DNA of 64,000 bases, from assembly GCA_031556375.1 (NCBI GenBank), contig JAVBTA010000004.1, positions 62,001 through 126,000 of the forward strand, written 5' to 3'. This DNA is from BNXB01 sp031556375. Lineage in GTDB: Bacteria; Bacteroidota; Bacteroidia; Bacteroidales; Azobacteroidaceae. The translations under genes were made by a program, and so were the position numbers. The notes beneath the pieces were generated by a model that was not told the DNA's origin, made no database searches, and was given only the letters and a program-made list of their open reading frames with translations. Positions 18,901 to 26,464 of this stretch are shown in pieces (positions within the stretch are counted from its first letter, which is position 1; every line of letters begins with the position of its first letter).

Positions 18901-19345
18901 TCAGAGGTTCCTTTAGTCCTGCATCTATGACAGTCCCCTTTATTGTGACCGGTTCCTGTTCAATACCGGTTGTATTTACATCCGGTTTATACACAACGAT
19001 GTGCCGGTCTTTTACGGTATACGTAATATCTTTCCCGGCAAACACCTCATCCAAGACTTCCGATATGTTTTTGTTTTTTGCATTAACAGAAACTTTCTCT
19101 TTTACATTGACTTCATTATTTTTATAAAAGAAAGAAAATTCACTTTGGTTTTCAATTTTCTCAAAAACCTGCTCTATTGTTACATTTTTAAGGTTGAGAC
19201 TTAGAGTTGCTGTTTGCGAATACGTCTTAGCATGCACAGAGAGCATTGACACAATTAATAATAAAGCTGTTAATTTCACAATACGAATGGTTTTTTTCAG
19301 GTAATATATGGGAATAAGAATCCCATTATCATTGTTTTTTTTCAT
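15917..19345 (-). CDS. SusC/RagA TonB-dependent receptor with STN signalling domain (PUL 1)
   Basis: This is a 1142-residue protein when started at the ATG at 19345; a TTG 12 bases earlier is less likely. The order is signal region, secretin/TonB short N-terminal (STN) domain (LNLKNVTIEQVFEKIENQSE), carboxypeptidase-like beta domain (IKGTVIDAGLKEPLIGVNV), plug (LSEVVVVGYGIQKRASITGS) and a 22-strand barrel ending FNFGVNLTF. It imports glycans with energy from TonB. The STN domain is the part known in FecA-like receptors to signal to an anti-sigma factor, and a FecR gene lies immediately upstream. The protein is full length. Confidence 0.95.
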   Translation of the reverse strand: MKKNNDNGILIPIYYLKKTIRIVKLTALLLIVSMLSVHAKTYSQTATLSLNLKNVTIEQVFEKIENQSEFSFFYKNNEVNVKEKVSVNAKNKNISEVLDEVFAGKDITYTVKDRHIVVYKPDVNTTGIEQEPVTIKGTVIDAGLKEPLIGVNVRIKGTSIGSITDIGGNYSFPLTSDVPQNAILVFSYVGYITQEIPLGSKKVVDAQLKEDTQSLSEVVVVGYGIQKRASITGSVASLQSKEITTVKTPNVTNTLAGKLPGLRAVQRSGAPGDDAASIDIRGFGSALVIVDGVERDFSQIDANDIESISILKDASASVYGFKGANGVILITTKKGAVGKPKINYTGYFGLQNITRYPELYNGYEYATLYNEAQQNVGVAPPYSADDLDRFKQGIGTTDWYNDVIRGSIPQTYHNMSVSGGAERIKYFFSLGYTYQEGIYKSNDYDFSKYNVRSNISAEIAKGFSVDLQISGRLDTRNKPYEADPITRSIQMAKPVFPIYANNNESYWSNPGDKGNPVQLSEIDNVGYDRRDRRNFTGTMIVNWEVPWVKGLSAKALASYDYNNEYGRKWYKEYYEYGYDAAKDVYNVTGSHTISELTTKSTNYFKPDVQLSLNYNKIIGSHDISALALWEFYNDRTDWVEAYRQFTISAIDQIRAGDKTNMNNDGTAEVSAHAGLIGRLNYAYAGKYLAEASFRYDGSYKFAPDKRWGFFPALSLGWRISEEGFFKDALPMFDNLKIRGSIGKVGDETSYKVGDKWYMLPYQYLSGYTYPSGSYVLGDNGLTNGAKDRGMPNPNLTWYESITSNIGFESSIKQGLLSFEFDYFNREREGLLATRVLTLPTTFGQSLPDENLNSDKTRGFEISVGHRNNIEGFTYDIKANFSSTRQYFGYVERAPSANMFDNWRNNTNDRYKNISWGKKVIGQFQSFEDILNSPIQDGNGNKSLLPGDMKYQDWNNDGIIDGKDDQPIGHGDTPRMYYGLNMYGSYKGFDLTVFFQGAAGHEVFTGGDFLDPFIQQGLGNGITLWLDRWHREDPSNPGSAWVPGYMPAVRPTGFSANTSNNTWTMQKASYLRLKTLEFGYTIPKKILSRIGIDNFRMYINAFDMLTFTGTKGVIKYMDPENSNGALRYYPQMRSFNFGVNLTF

Positions 19346-19358
19346 AACTTTGCACAAC

Positions 19359-19436
19359 GATTTACATTAATGATTACTGCGTATTTGTTAATGATCTCGC
19401 AGATTGGGGAATGCTGCAACATTTCCCAATCTTTTT
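19359..19436 (+). ncRNA. Candidate antisense small RNA in the fecR-susC gap (PUL 1)
   Basis: A plus-strand intrinsic terminator is directly visible: a 13-bp stem (AGATTGGGGAATG with CATTTCCCAATCT, one G-T pair), a 6-base loop and a T5 run ending at 19436. A TAACTTTG at 19345-19352 is a good -7 element pointing the same way. Together they predict an RNA of about 78 bases running antisense to the susC leader. DonS-type RNAs of Bacteroides fragilis PULs have this location and size. The hairpin is observed; the 5' end and the regulatory role are inferred. Alternatively, the hairpin is part of the susC leader on the minus strand, where no T-run follows it. Confidence 0.55.
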
Positions 19437-19485
19437 AATTCGTTAAGAGGTGTTATTCATAGGCATTCTATTTACAAGTTAACAA

Positions 19486-20421
19486 TTATTTATTATCTGA
19501 AATAATATACACTCCATTTTTATAGGAATACTTTATGTGAGTATTGAGTTTAATGATATCCAATATCTGTTCTACAGTCTCCCCATTTTCAAATTTACCG
19601 GTATAAATTTCCTGTTTAAGCTTCTCATCGGTTACTTTTATTTTAACATTGTGAACCTTTTCCAGTACAGTCATGATTGTTCCTAATGTTTGAGCTTTAA
19701 ATTGAAGTTTCCCATCTCTCCAGGAAGTATAGAAGCCAGCATCTATCTTTGCTATCGTTACTTTTCCTGTAGTTTTTGAAATTTCAGCCCGTTCATCAGG
19801 ATGGAGCAGGATGAAATTATCCAACTCTTCATTCGTTTGACAGAAACTAACAGATCCTTTTTCCAGCACAATTTCTACAACATCTTCATTTTGATACGAT
19901 TTCATATTAAAACGAGTGCCTACTACTTTGATATTAACGGCATCAGATTTCACTATAAAAGGTCTTTTTGCATCTTTAACTACATCAAAAAATGCCTCTC
20001 CGGTAATAAACACCTCACGCAACCGGGATGTAAATTTCTCAGGATAAACAAGTTGTGTTCCGGCATTCAACCATACCAAAGTACCATCCGGAAGAGTAAC
20101 CTGCCTCTTCCCATCCTCTCCTGCAGTACAAACGATACTCATTTCAGGAAATGAGGAAGAATCTTGCTGAGAAAAGTAAAACAAAGTTCCACTCAATACA
20201 AATAATACAATGGAAGCGGCAACAGACCAATACCTCCAGAGAATAACACGTTTTTTCGTCTTCCCGGAAGAAGCACTAAGTTCAGACGACAGTTTACGCC
20301 AGACCCGTTCTTCAGCCTCCTGTAAATCCGTTCCTCCTATATTCGACAATATTCTGGTTGAAGCGACAATCTCTTCAACTTTCCGGATACCATTCTCATT
20401 ATTGTTCTCATTATCTTCCAT
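19486..20421 (-). CDS. FecR family anti-sigma factor (PUL 1)
   Basis: This 311-residue inner-membrane protein has a cytoplasmic N-terminal region of about 65 residues and one membrane segment near residues 66-86 (YWSVAASIVLFVLSGTLFYF). It also has a periplasmic FecR domain (VTLPDGTLVWLNAGTQLVYP, FITGEAFFDV) and a C-terminal DUF4974 domain. It relays the signal from the SusC STN domain and holds the ECF sigma factor inactive. The sigma gene is divergent here, starting 106 bases away on the other strand. Confidence 0.93.
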   Translation of the reverse strand: MEDNENNNENGIRKVEEIVASTRILSNIGGTDLQEAEERVWRKLSSELSASSGKTKKRVILWRYWSVAASIVLFVLSGTLFYFSQQDSSSFPEMSIVCTAGEDGKRQVTLPDGTLVWLNAGTQLVYPEKFTSRLREVFITGEAFFDVVKDAKRPFIVKSDAVNIKVVGTRFNMKSYQNEDVVEIVLEKGSVSFCQTNEELDNFILLHPDERAEISKTTGKVTIAKIDAGFYTSWRDGKLQFKAQTLGTIMTVLEKVHNVKIKVTDEKLKQEIYTGKFENGETVEQILDIIKLNTHIKYSYKNGVYIISDNK

Positions 20422-20494
20422 TTCTTTCCTATCTAATATATTTAAAGAGATAAAAAATAAAAAAAATACGTAAAAGGATAGTAAAAATAATACA

Positions 20495-20502
20495 TATCTT
20501 TG
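20495..20502 (+). promoter_or_regulatory. -7 promoter element (TATCTTTG) for the PUL 1 sigma gene
   Basis: This is an exact TAnnTTTG match 25 bases before the sigma-gene ATG. No clear -33 element was seen. It lies within the 106-base gap shared with the divergent fecR gene. Confidence 0.55.
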
Positions 20503-20527
20503 TCGTAGATTAAACAGAATACAAATT

Positions 20528-21085
20528 ATGACTAGCGATATTCATTTGTTACTCAGGCAAATATCAGAAGAGGAAAGTCATAGCGCTTTTGAAAGACTAT
20601 ACCGGATTTATTTTCGGAAATGTTTTTCTTTCGCGATGTATTATCTAAAATCAACGGAACTGGCTGAAGAAACAGTATCGGACGTATTCCTTAATTTCTG
20701 GCAAAACAGAACCTTACTAGCAAACATCAAAGATTGGGATTCTTATCTATACATATCCGTGCGAAATCAGGCTTTTCTGTATCTGAATAAGGAAATCGGG
20801 AAACAGGAAGATTCTATTAATTCTTTTATTGTAGAGATTGATATCAACGAGGATAATCCGGAAAGTGCACTTTTAAAACAGGAACTTACTGAAGTCATTC
20901 AACATGCTGTAGACCAATTACCGGAAAAATGCAAAATGATTTACCAGATGATCAGGGAAGATGGACTGAGTTATAAACAAGTGTCCAATATCCTTGAAAT
21001 CTCAGAACGAACAGTCAATACTCAAATGACAATTGCAATTAAAAAGATCAAAGCTGTTTTGAACGATTATTTCCAGAATGGATAA
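20528..21085 (+). CDS. ECF RNA polymerase sigma-70 factor (PUL 1)
   Basis: This 185-residue protein has sigma region 2 (FERLYRIYFRKCFSFAMYYL then AEETVSDVFLNFW) and region 4 with a helix-turn-helix (YKQVSNILEISERTVNTQMT). It is the cognate partner of the FecR next to it and should direct transcription of the fecR-susC-susD genes. It is transcribed away from fecR rather than upstream in the same operon, unlike PUL 2. Confidence 0.93.
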   Translation: MTSDIHLLLRQISEEESHSAFERLYRIYFRKCFSFAMYYLKSTELAEETVSDVFLNFWQNRTLLANIKDWDSYLYISVRNQAFLYLNKEIGKQEDSINSFIVEIDINEDNPESALLKQELTEVIQHAVDQLPEKCKMIYQMIREDGLSYKQVSNILEISERTVNTQMTIAIKKIKAVLNDYFQNG

Positions 21086-21128
21086 AATTTTAAGTTCATA
21101 CTGACATACTGTTGTCACTGAGGTGCCG

Positions 21129-21136
21129 TAAATTTG
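21129..21136 (+). promoter_or_regulatory. -7 promoter element (TAAATTTG) for the VOC-WYL pair
   Basis: This is an exact TAnnTTTG match 52 bases before the ATG at 21189. A GTTG lies at 21111-21114, a little closer than a normal -33 element. Confidence 0.45.
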
Positions 21137-21188
21137 CAGTATCATTAATGATCAAACAAATTTACATCAACATTAAAAGATTAAAACA

Positions 21189-21614
21189 ATGAAACTGACA
21201 CCTCATTTTACATTCGATTTGCGAGCAAAAGAAGCTCTTGCATTTTACACCTCTGCATTAAAAGGAAAAACCGAAATTGTTTATACTTACCGGGATTGCG
21301 GAGTTGAAGCTCCTGCCGGTTCTGGGGGTGATTATCTGGACAAAATCATGTATGCCTCCCTCAGTTTTGGAGATGGGAATATGATTGCTATTTGCGATAT
21401 GTGTCCGGAAAACGCTCCGGAAAAAGCAGGAAATACTGTTTTCATGGATTTGGAACTTAAAGCAGAAGAAGTGAAACCTATTTTCGATGCCCTGGCCGAG
21501 AATGGGACTATATTGTGTCCTCTTTCAAAAATGTCATGGACTGAACAATTCGGTTGTCTTGTAGATAAATTCGGTATCAACTGGAATATCATGCAGGAAG
21601 AAGAATCCAAATAA
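21189..21614 (+). CDS. VOC family protein (PhnB-like glyoxalase fold)
   Basis: This 141-residue cytoplasmic protein of the vicinal-oxygen-chelate fold begins LTPHFTFDLRAKEALAFYTS and has the PhnB/3-demethylubiquinone-methyltransferase-like ending WTEQFGCLVDKFGINWNIMQ. Members of this branch often lack the full metal site, and the reaction cannot be read from sequence. It is 37 bases upstream of a WYL regulator and probably co-transcribed; VOC-plus-YafY pairs of this kind are common. Confidence 0.85.
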   Translation: MKLTPHFTFDLRAKEALAFYTSALKGKTEIVYTYRDCGVEAPAGSGGDYLDKIMYASLSFGDGNMIAICDMCPENAPEKAGNTVFMDLELKAEEVKPIFDALAENGTILCPLSKMSWTEQFGCLVDKFGINWNIMQEEESK

Positions 21615-21651
21615 AAATTTATTACGTATCTTTCCGGATAAAATCAGATAA

Positions 21652-22602
21652 ATGAACAGACTTGAACGAATATCGGCAATCCTTGTCAGCCTGCAATCGC
21701 GCTCGGTGATCACAGCCGGACAAATTGCCGAACGGTTCGGAGTCAGCCTTCGGACAGTATACAGAGACATACGGGTACTTGAAGAAGCGGGAATCCCAAT
21801 ATGCGGTGAAGCGGGTTCCGGTTATTCTTTAGTACCCGGTTTCAAATTACCTCCTCTTTTGTTCTCAACAGAAGAAGCTATTGCTTTTCTGATGGCCGAA
21901 AAACTAGTTGGAGACCAGGCCAATACCGATACTTTCGAATTGTACCGCAGCGGTATGGATAAAATAAGGGCTGTGTTGCGAACAGCGGAAAGAAATATAT
22001 TGGAAGATTTCGATCGTCATATCCAACTGATAGAATCCCATAACCCGCCAAAACAAGAACCCAGGAATATTCTACAACCCCTACTAAAGGCCATCCTAGA
22101 TAAAAAAGCAATTATTATTCAATATATTGCAGCGTATAATAACCAGATTACCGACAGATCGGTAGAGCCGCAAGGTATTTTCTTTATGACAGGCACCTGG
22201 TACCTATTAGCCTGGTGTAAACTCCGATCCGATTACCGGACATTCAACCTCAGCCGTATCCAGTCTCTAACAATATCGGAGACCTGTTTCGGACAGGAAC
22301 ATCCTTCTCTACAGATTTTGATCGACACATTGTATTGTATGCATAGCTCGCACAAAATACGGATAAAACTGCATGGTAACGATGCTTTGCTCAGAGTAAA
22401 CCGGGGAAAATATGCACACGGTTTTTGTGACGAAACTGAAAAAAATGGTTATATTATTCAGATTTATAAAACCGATTCACTGGATTATTTTGCACGATGG
22501 TACTTGTCATTTGCCGATATGGCAACAATACTTGAACCGGAAGAACTGAAAACAACGGTAAAAGATTTAATTGAACGAATACAGATTTCCATTGATGATT
22601 AA
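21652..22602 (+). CDS. WYL-domain transcriptional regulator (YafY family)
   Basis: This 316-residue protein has an N-terminal winged helix of the HTH_11 type (RSVITAGQIAERFGVSLRTV, then YRDIRVLEEAGIPI) and a WYL domain at about residues 150-220 (SVEPQGIFFMTGTWYLLAWC, FNLSRIQSL), plus the WCX C-terminal extension. WYL regulators sense ligands, often nucleotides, and control stress or housekeeping genes. It probably regulates the VOC gene just upstream. Confidence 0.9.
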   Translation: MNRLERISAILVSLQSRSVITAGQIAERFGVSLRTVYRDIRVLEEAGIPICGEAGSGYSLVPGFKLPPLLFSTEEAIAFLMAEKLVGDQANTDTFELYRSGMDKIRAVLRTAERNILEDFDRHIQLIESHNPPKQEPRNILQPLLKAILDKKAIIIQYIAAYNNQITDRSVEPQGIFFMTGTWYLLAWCKLRSDYRTFNLSRIQSLTISETCFGQEHPSLQILIDTLYCMHSSHKIRIKLHGNDALLRVNRGKYAHGFCDETEKNGYIIQIYKTDSLDYFARWYLSFADMATILEPEELKTTVKDLIERIQISIDD

Positions 22603-22635
22603 AGACAAACGAGTTTAATCATCTCATAATCAATA

Positions 22636-25600
22636 TTATAACTTTATTATTCTGCGATTTATCAATCCTGAACTTGTTTTAAGCCGCAATATATAAACCC
22701 CTTTATTCAAAGAGTTCACATTTATTCTTATGGGTGACGTTGTATAATGTTTGGAAAAAAGTAAATATCCATTTATCGAAAATAAGTTTACATCAATATC
22801 CTTGTTATCTGTTTCTATAACAAGAAAATCAGATACTGGATTCGGATATATTTTGAATATTGTATTAAATTCCGGAACTTCAATAGCTGTCACTGAATTA
22901 TTATATATTAAAGATGTACGGCATGTTCCAGCTTCAACATCAACTTTATAAGTTCCTTTCTTATCCGGAACGCAATAATAATTTTCAGAATCCAATATCG
23001 AATCATGATATCGCCACACGTAAGTATAATACGGTTTTGGACTGTTTATTTCCAAACGATTATTCTTATGAATTATTTGAAGCTTGTCTAATTTAGGATA
23101 TACTACCTCTATTTTACCTTTCCATACTACTTCGCTATTATTCCTAACTTGAGCAATATAGAACATTGAATCCACGCCATTCAGAACAGGATAAAAATTA
23201 CCACTGATACTAATTAATTTTGTAAGCTCTTTATCTGAATACCACCTGATATTATATGAATTCAAATATATATTAGGATTATTATTGGTACAAACATAGT
23301 AAATACTGTCAAATGCCGGTTGATGCTCAAAATAAAACGTGGTGTCACATTTATTAGCCAAAGAAACCTTCACTTTATATCGTCCAAAGTAAGGATTATA
23401 AATATAAGGTAATTCAGAACTAGCAACAATATCATTATTCAAATACCAACTACAATTGTAATACTGAGAATTATTACCTGTTAATTGGAGCCTGGAACTT
23501 GATTTGTCTATTTTTAAAGAAGAAAAATCTGCTTTTACTATTGAAATTGCTAATGGATAACTTGAAAAACCATTTTCCGATTGAGTAAGATAAACCACTC
23601 TTGTATTAGAAAATTCCGGAATAAATGGTGTCCCTAAAGAAATAGTATCATATTTCATTTCTTCATAACTAAATGTTGTCCACACAAGATCTTTCCCTTC
23701 TGCATGAATAACAGGCATATTCTCTCCAGGGCAAACATAATAAATATTAGAATCTATTCGAGGTTGCTGAACAAAATACCGGGATAATGTTTTACTACAA
23801 ATACTATCACTAATAACAACAGAGTATAAGCCATTTTTTTGAGGAACATGACGATATGAAGCCTCATTTTCAATGAGTGAATCCTCATAATACCATTGAT
23901 ATTTGAACTTTTTGTTATCTGTAACAAATAATGAGACCGCATCATATCTTAGGACACTGTCTTTTAGTGTAGAGAATTTTATCTCTGTTTTTTTCGGAAA
24001 ACTTGCTATTCCATTCACAGTCTGACGAACATAGTAAACTTTATCTGAATTTATAACAGGATTATACTGATTTCCGACAAACAAGGTATCTGCATAAGTT
24101 TCAGAAGAATACCAAATTACATTTTCACCAACTGCATCCAAGGTCCCTACAGATTCTTTATTACAAACATATCTCAGACTATCTATTTTAGGCATATTCG
24201 GTCTTTTAAAATCATAATTAAGAGCTACAGAACAATCTCCAGCAAGCAATTCAACCGAATAGACCCCATTTTCTAACGGGATACAATAATATGAGCCGGC
24301 ATTCTCTATAGGATCTCCATTATAACTCCATTTGTAGGATAAAAAATCATTGTTTGTAACATACAATGTATCTCTATTGTATTTTATAAATTCCGAACTC
24401 AAATCGGCCTTATAAACAATGACTTCTTTAGGCCAGCTTTCAACTGAATTTATTGTTTGAGTGACATATAAAGTATCTGTAAATTGAAAATTTTTCTCAT
24501 ATGTTCCACCGGAATAGATAGGACGTTGCATATCTACGTTATCATACCACTTTACATTTTGACCTTTAGCAACCAAGGAAAACAAACTTACATCTCTGCA
24601 AATATACTGTAATCTATTAATTTCAGGCCTTTCAGGTCTTTTAAGAGTAGGAGCATTTGTATTTAGTTTTAAAACACATATAGAATTTACCATAGTATCA
24701 TCTATTTTGTCAACAAAATTATCCGACATAGTGGTATTACCTATGCTATATACAAACCCATTATTATCAAAATCAATTGCGTGAGAACTATCAAAACCAG
24801 AACTTCTAAACTCTTTTCTCCACAGTACATTTCCGGAATTATTATACTTCTCAATGTAAAAATCATTCTCCGTACACGACCCAGGAGTTCCAGAACAAGT
24901 GAAAAATTCGCCCGTTAAATACAAATTCCCATCCAGATCAACTTTAATATCTGTTGGCCTTCCCTTAGCTTCATAAGTTGTATTTCCTGTCTTTGCCCAT
25001 TTTAAATTGCCTGATGAATCGTACCTTGCAATATAAGGCTTAGGATTTGAACAACATAACCCTTCCAATGTTGTGCCTTCGATGCTCATTGACACTGAGA
25101 AAGCTCCACTAATATAAATGTCATCATCTGGTGTCAATGCAATCTGAGGTCGTTCAGTTGTTCTTCCCTTAGCAGCTTTTGCCCATAAAAAAGTCCCTTC
25201 AGGACTCACTTTCCCCCAAAAATCACTTCCTTTTTGTTTAATTACAATATCATCGAGTTTTATCGAATCAACACCAAATGTTGCAGCAAAATACAAATTA
25301 CCTCTAGAATCAACTGCAATATCATTCGGGTTAAATCCATTTGAAGAGTTCACCTGGATATCTTTTGTCCATTCTTGTCTTCCATAATAATTCAACTTTG
25401 CCAAGAAAAAATTCCATCCTCCTCCCCCTATGACATATACATTATCATATTGATCAATAGCAATATCTCTACCATATCCATAATGCTCATTATCAAAATT
25501 ATTTTTCCAGATCAGTACCCCTGTAGAATCGTATTTAGAAACAAAGATGCGCCCATTCTGTGATCCGGTTAGATATATATTACTATCATCATCCTGTGTT

Positions 25601-25914
25601 ACTCCAATATAGTCGTTGTATGTATCTCCGGCATCAATACTTTTAAGCCAGAGTACCTTGCCTTCAGAATTTGTTCTACCAAGAAACATATCTGAATAAT
25701 AATCATCATCAGTATATAATGAATGCCCATCCAAGATCATACTTTTCTGGTAATATCCAGCTATCACACAATTACCTTTATTATCGACTGAAATATCACT
25801 ACTTCCAGCTATCTGGTGATGACCTGTAGCTTTTAGCATCCAATCCCAGTCTTGAGCACATACTAAATTGAGTACCAGTATATTAAACACTAAAAATAAA
25901 GAGAAACTTTTCAT
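22636..25914 (-). CDS. T9SS-secreted protein with beta-propeller and four tandem modules
   Basis: This 1092-residue protein has a signal peptide (ending LVCAQ). A seven-bladed-propeller-like region of SBBP-type repeats covers residues about 25-420 (recurring IYLTGSQNG, YVIGGGGWN, LYLTGEFF). Four tandem modules of about 145 residues follow at 428-1006, and a type A T9SS C-terminal domain occupies about 1017-1092, beginning FKIYPNPVSDF and ending INRRIIKL. The C-terminal domain directs passage through the outer membrane by type IX secretion and is removed there. The function is probably surface binding or adhesion; no enzyme motif was found. Confidence 0.9.
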   Translation of the reverse strand: MKSFSLFLVFNILVLNLVCAQDWDWMLKATGHHQIAGSSDISVDNKGNCVIAGYYQKSMILDGHSLYTDDDYYSDMFLGRTNSEGKVLWLKSIDAGDTYNDYIGVTQDDDSNIYLTGSQNGRIFVSKYDSTGVLIWKNNFDNEHYGYGRDIAIDQYDNVYVIGGGGWNFFLAKLNYYGRQEWTKDIQVNSSNGFNPNDIAVDSRGNLYFAATFGVDSIKLDDIVIKQKGSDFWGKVSPEGTFLWAKAAKGRTTERPQIALTPDDDIYISGAFSVSMSIEGTTLEGLCCSNPKPYIARYDSSGNLKWAKTGNTTYEAKGRPTDIKVDLDGNLYLTGEFFTCSGTPGSCTENDFYIEKYNNSGNVLWRKEFRSSGFDSSHAIDFDNNGFVYSIGNTTMSDNFVDKIDDTMVNSICVLKLNTNAPTLKRPERPEINRLQYICRDVSLFSLVAKGQNVKWYDNVDMQRPIYSGGTYEKNFQFTDTLYVTQTINSVESWPKEVIVYKADLSSEFIKYNRDTLYVTNNDFLSYKWSYNGDPIENAGSYYCIPLENGVYSVELLAGDCSVALNYDFKRPNMPKIDSLRYVCNKESVGTLDAVGENVIWYSSETYADTLFVGNQYNPVINSDKVYYVRQTVNGIASFPKKTEIKFSTLKDSVLRYDAVSLFVTDNKKFKYQWYYEDSLIENEASYRHVPQKNGLYSVVISDSICSKTLSRYFVQQPRIDSNIYYVCPGENMPVIHAEGKDLVWTTFSYEEMKYDTISLGTPFIPEFSNTRVVYLTQSENGFSSYPLAISIVKADFSSLKIDKSSSRLQLTGNNSQYYNCSWYLNNDIVASSELPYIYNPYFGRYKVKVSLANKCDTTFYFEHQPAFDSIYYVCTNNNPNIYLNSYNIRWYSDKELTKLISISGNFYPVLNGVDSMFYIAQVRNNSEVVWKGKIEVVYPKLDKLQIIHKNNRLEINSPKPYYTYVWRYHDSILDSENYYCVPDKKGTYKVDVEAGTCRTSLIYNNSVTAIEVPEFNTIFKIYPNPVSDFLVIETDNKDIDVNLFSINGYLLFSKHYTTSPIRINVNSLNKGVYILRLKTSSGLINRRIIKL
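22897..24633 (-). repeat. Four tandem protein modules within the T9SS cargo gene
   Basis: Each module (residues about 428-571, 572-717, 718-865 and 866-1006) starts with a Pro-rich turn and a (Y/C)xC-type strand (LQYICRD, LRYVCNK, IYYVCPG, IYYVCTN). A WY/VW strand, a (Y/Q)TxNGxxSxP-like strand, a YxW(S/Y)Y strand and a G(V/L)YSV-type strand follow before a further Cys. The copies are diverged in protein sequence, so the duplication is not recent. They look like paired Ig-like or PKD-like beta domains. Confidence 0.75.
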
Positions 25915-25976
25915 AATTCAAAGTAAAGCTAAGTACGTTAATCCCAATCTCACATCATTATTTGGACAAATTTAGA

Positions 25977-25984
25977 TTAATATA
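25977..25984 (-). promoter_or_regulatory. -7 promoter element (TAAATTTG) for the T9SS cargo gene
   Basis: The minus strand shows an exact TAnnTTTG match 63 bases upstream of the ATG at 25914. No clear -33 was seen. Confidence 0.4.
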
Positions 25985-25994
25985 TGTAACTATC

Positions 25995-26435
25995 CTATTT
26001 TTTAAGAACTATATTTACGGCATTCATGCCTTTTTCTCCTCGTTCCAAATCAAAAGTAACCAGGTTTCCTTCAACAATATTTGCCGGAGCATTACTGACA
26101 TGGAAGAAATATTTATCCACACCGGAAAGATTTTTGATAAAACCATAGCCTTTATCCGAGTTAAAATACTCCACACGGCCTTCCAACACAACATCTTCCA
26201 TTTCTTCTTTTTTGGGAGTAGAAACTGAGATATCATCCAAATCCACTTCCTGTTTTTTGGCAGGATCGGGTGGTGTATCGGTAATTACCCCATTTTCATC
26301 CACATAGGCAATCATATCATCAAATGATTTGCTGCCTGCAACTTTGCGCTCTTCTTTGCGTTGTTGCTTTTCTTTCCTCTTTTGTTCTTTGTTTTTTTCT
26401 ACTTCTCTTTTGTTAAATGAATTTGATTTTGCCAT
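25995..26435 (-). CDS. Cold-shock domain protein with basic N-terminal extension
   Basis: This 146-residue protein has a highly charged Lys/Arg/Glu-rich tail at residues 1-35, an acidic linker and a C-terminal cold-shock domain at about 85-146. RNP1 (KGYGFI) and RNP2 (KYFFHV) are both present. It binds single-stranded nucleic acid as an RNA chaperone. It lies 29 bases downstream of a DEAD-box helicase gene, a common Bacteroidetes pairing for RNA handling at low temperature. Confidence 0.9.
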   Translation of the reverse strand: MAKSNSFNKREVEKNKEQKRKEKQQRKEERKVAGSKSFDDMIAYVDENGVITDTPPDPAKKQEVDLDDISVSTPKKEEMEDVVLEGRVEYFNSDKGYGFIKNLSGVDKYFFHVSNAPANIVEGNLVTFDLERGEKGMNAVNIVLKK

Positions 26436-26464
26436 TAAATATTTTATGTTTAATATTGTTTATT

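Noticed and set aside
22897..24633. Repeat array as a CRISPR or DNA-level tandem repeat
   Set aside because: The repetition is only at protein level, with diverged DNA and unit length of about 435 bases.
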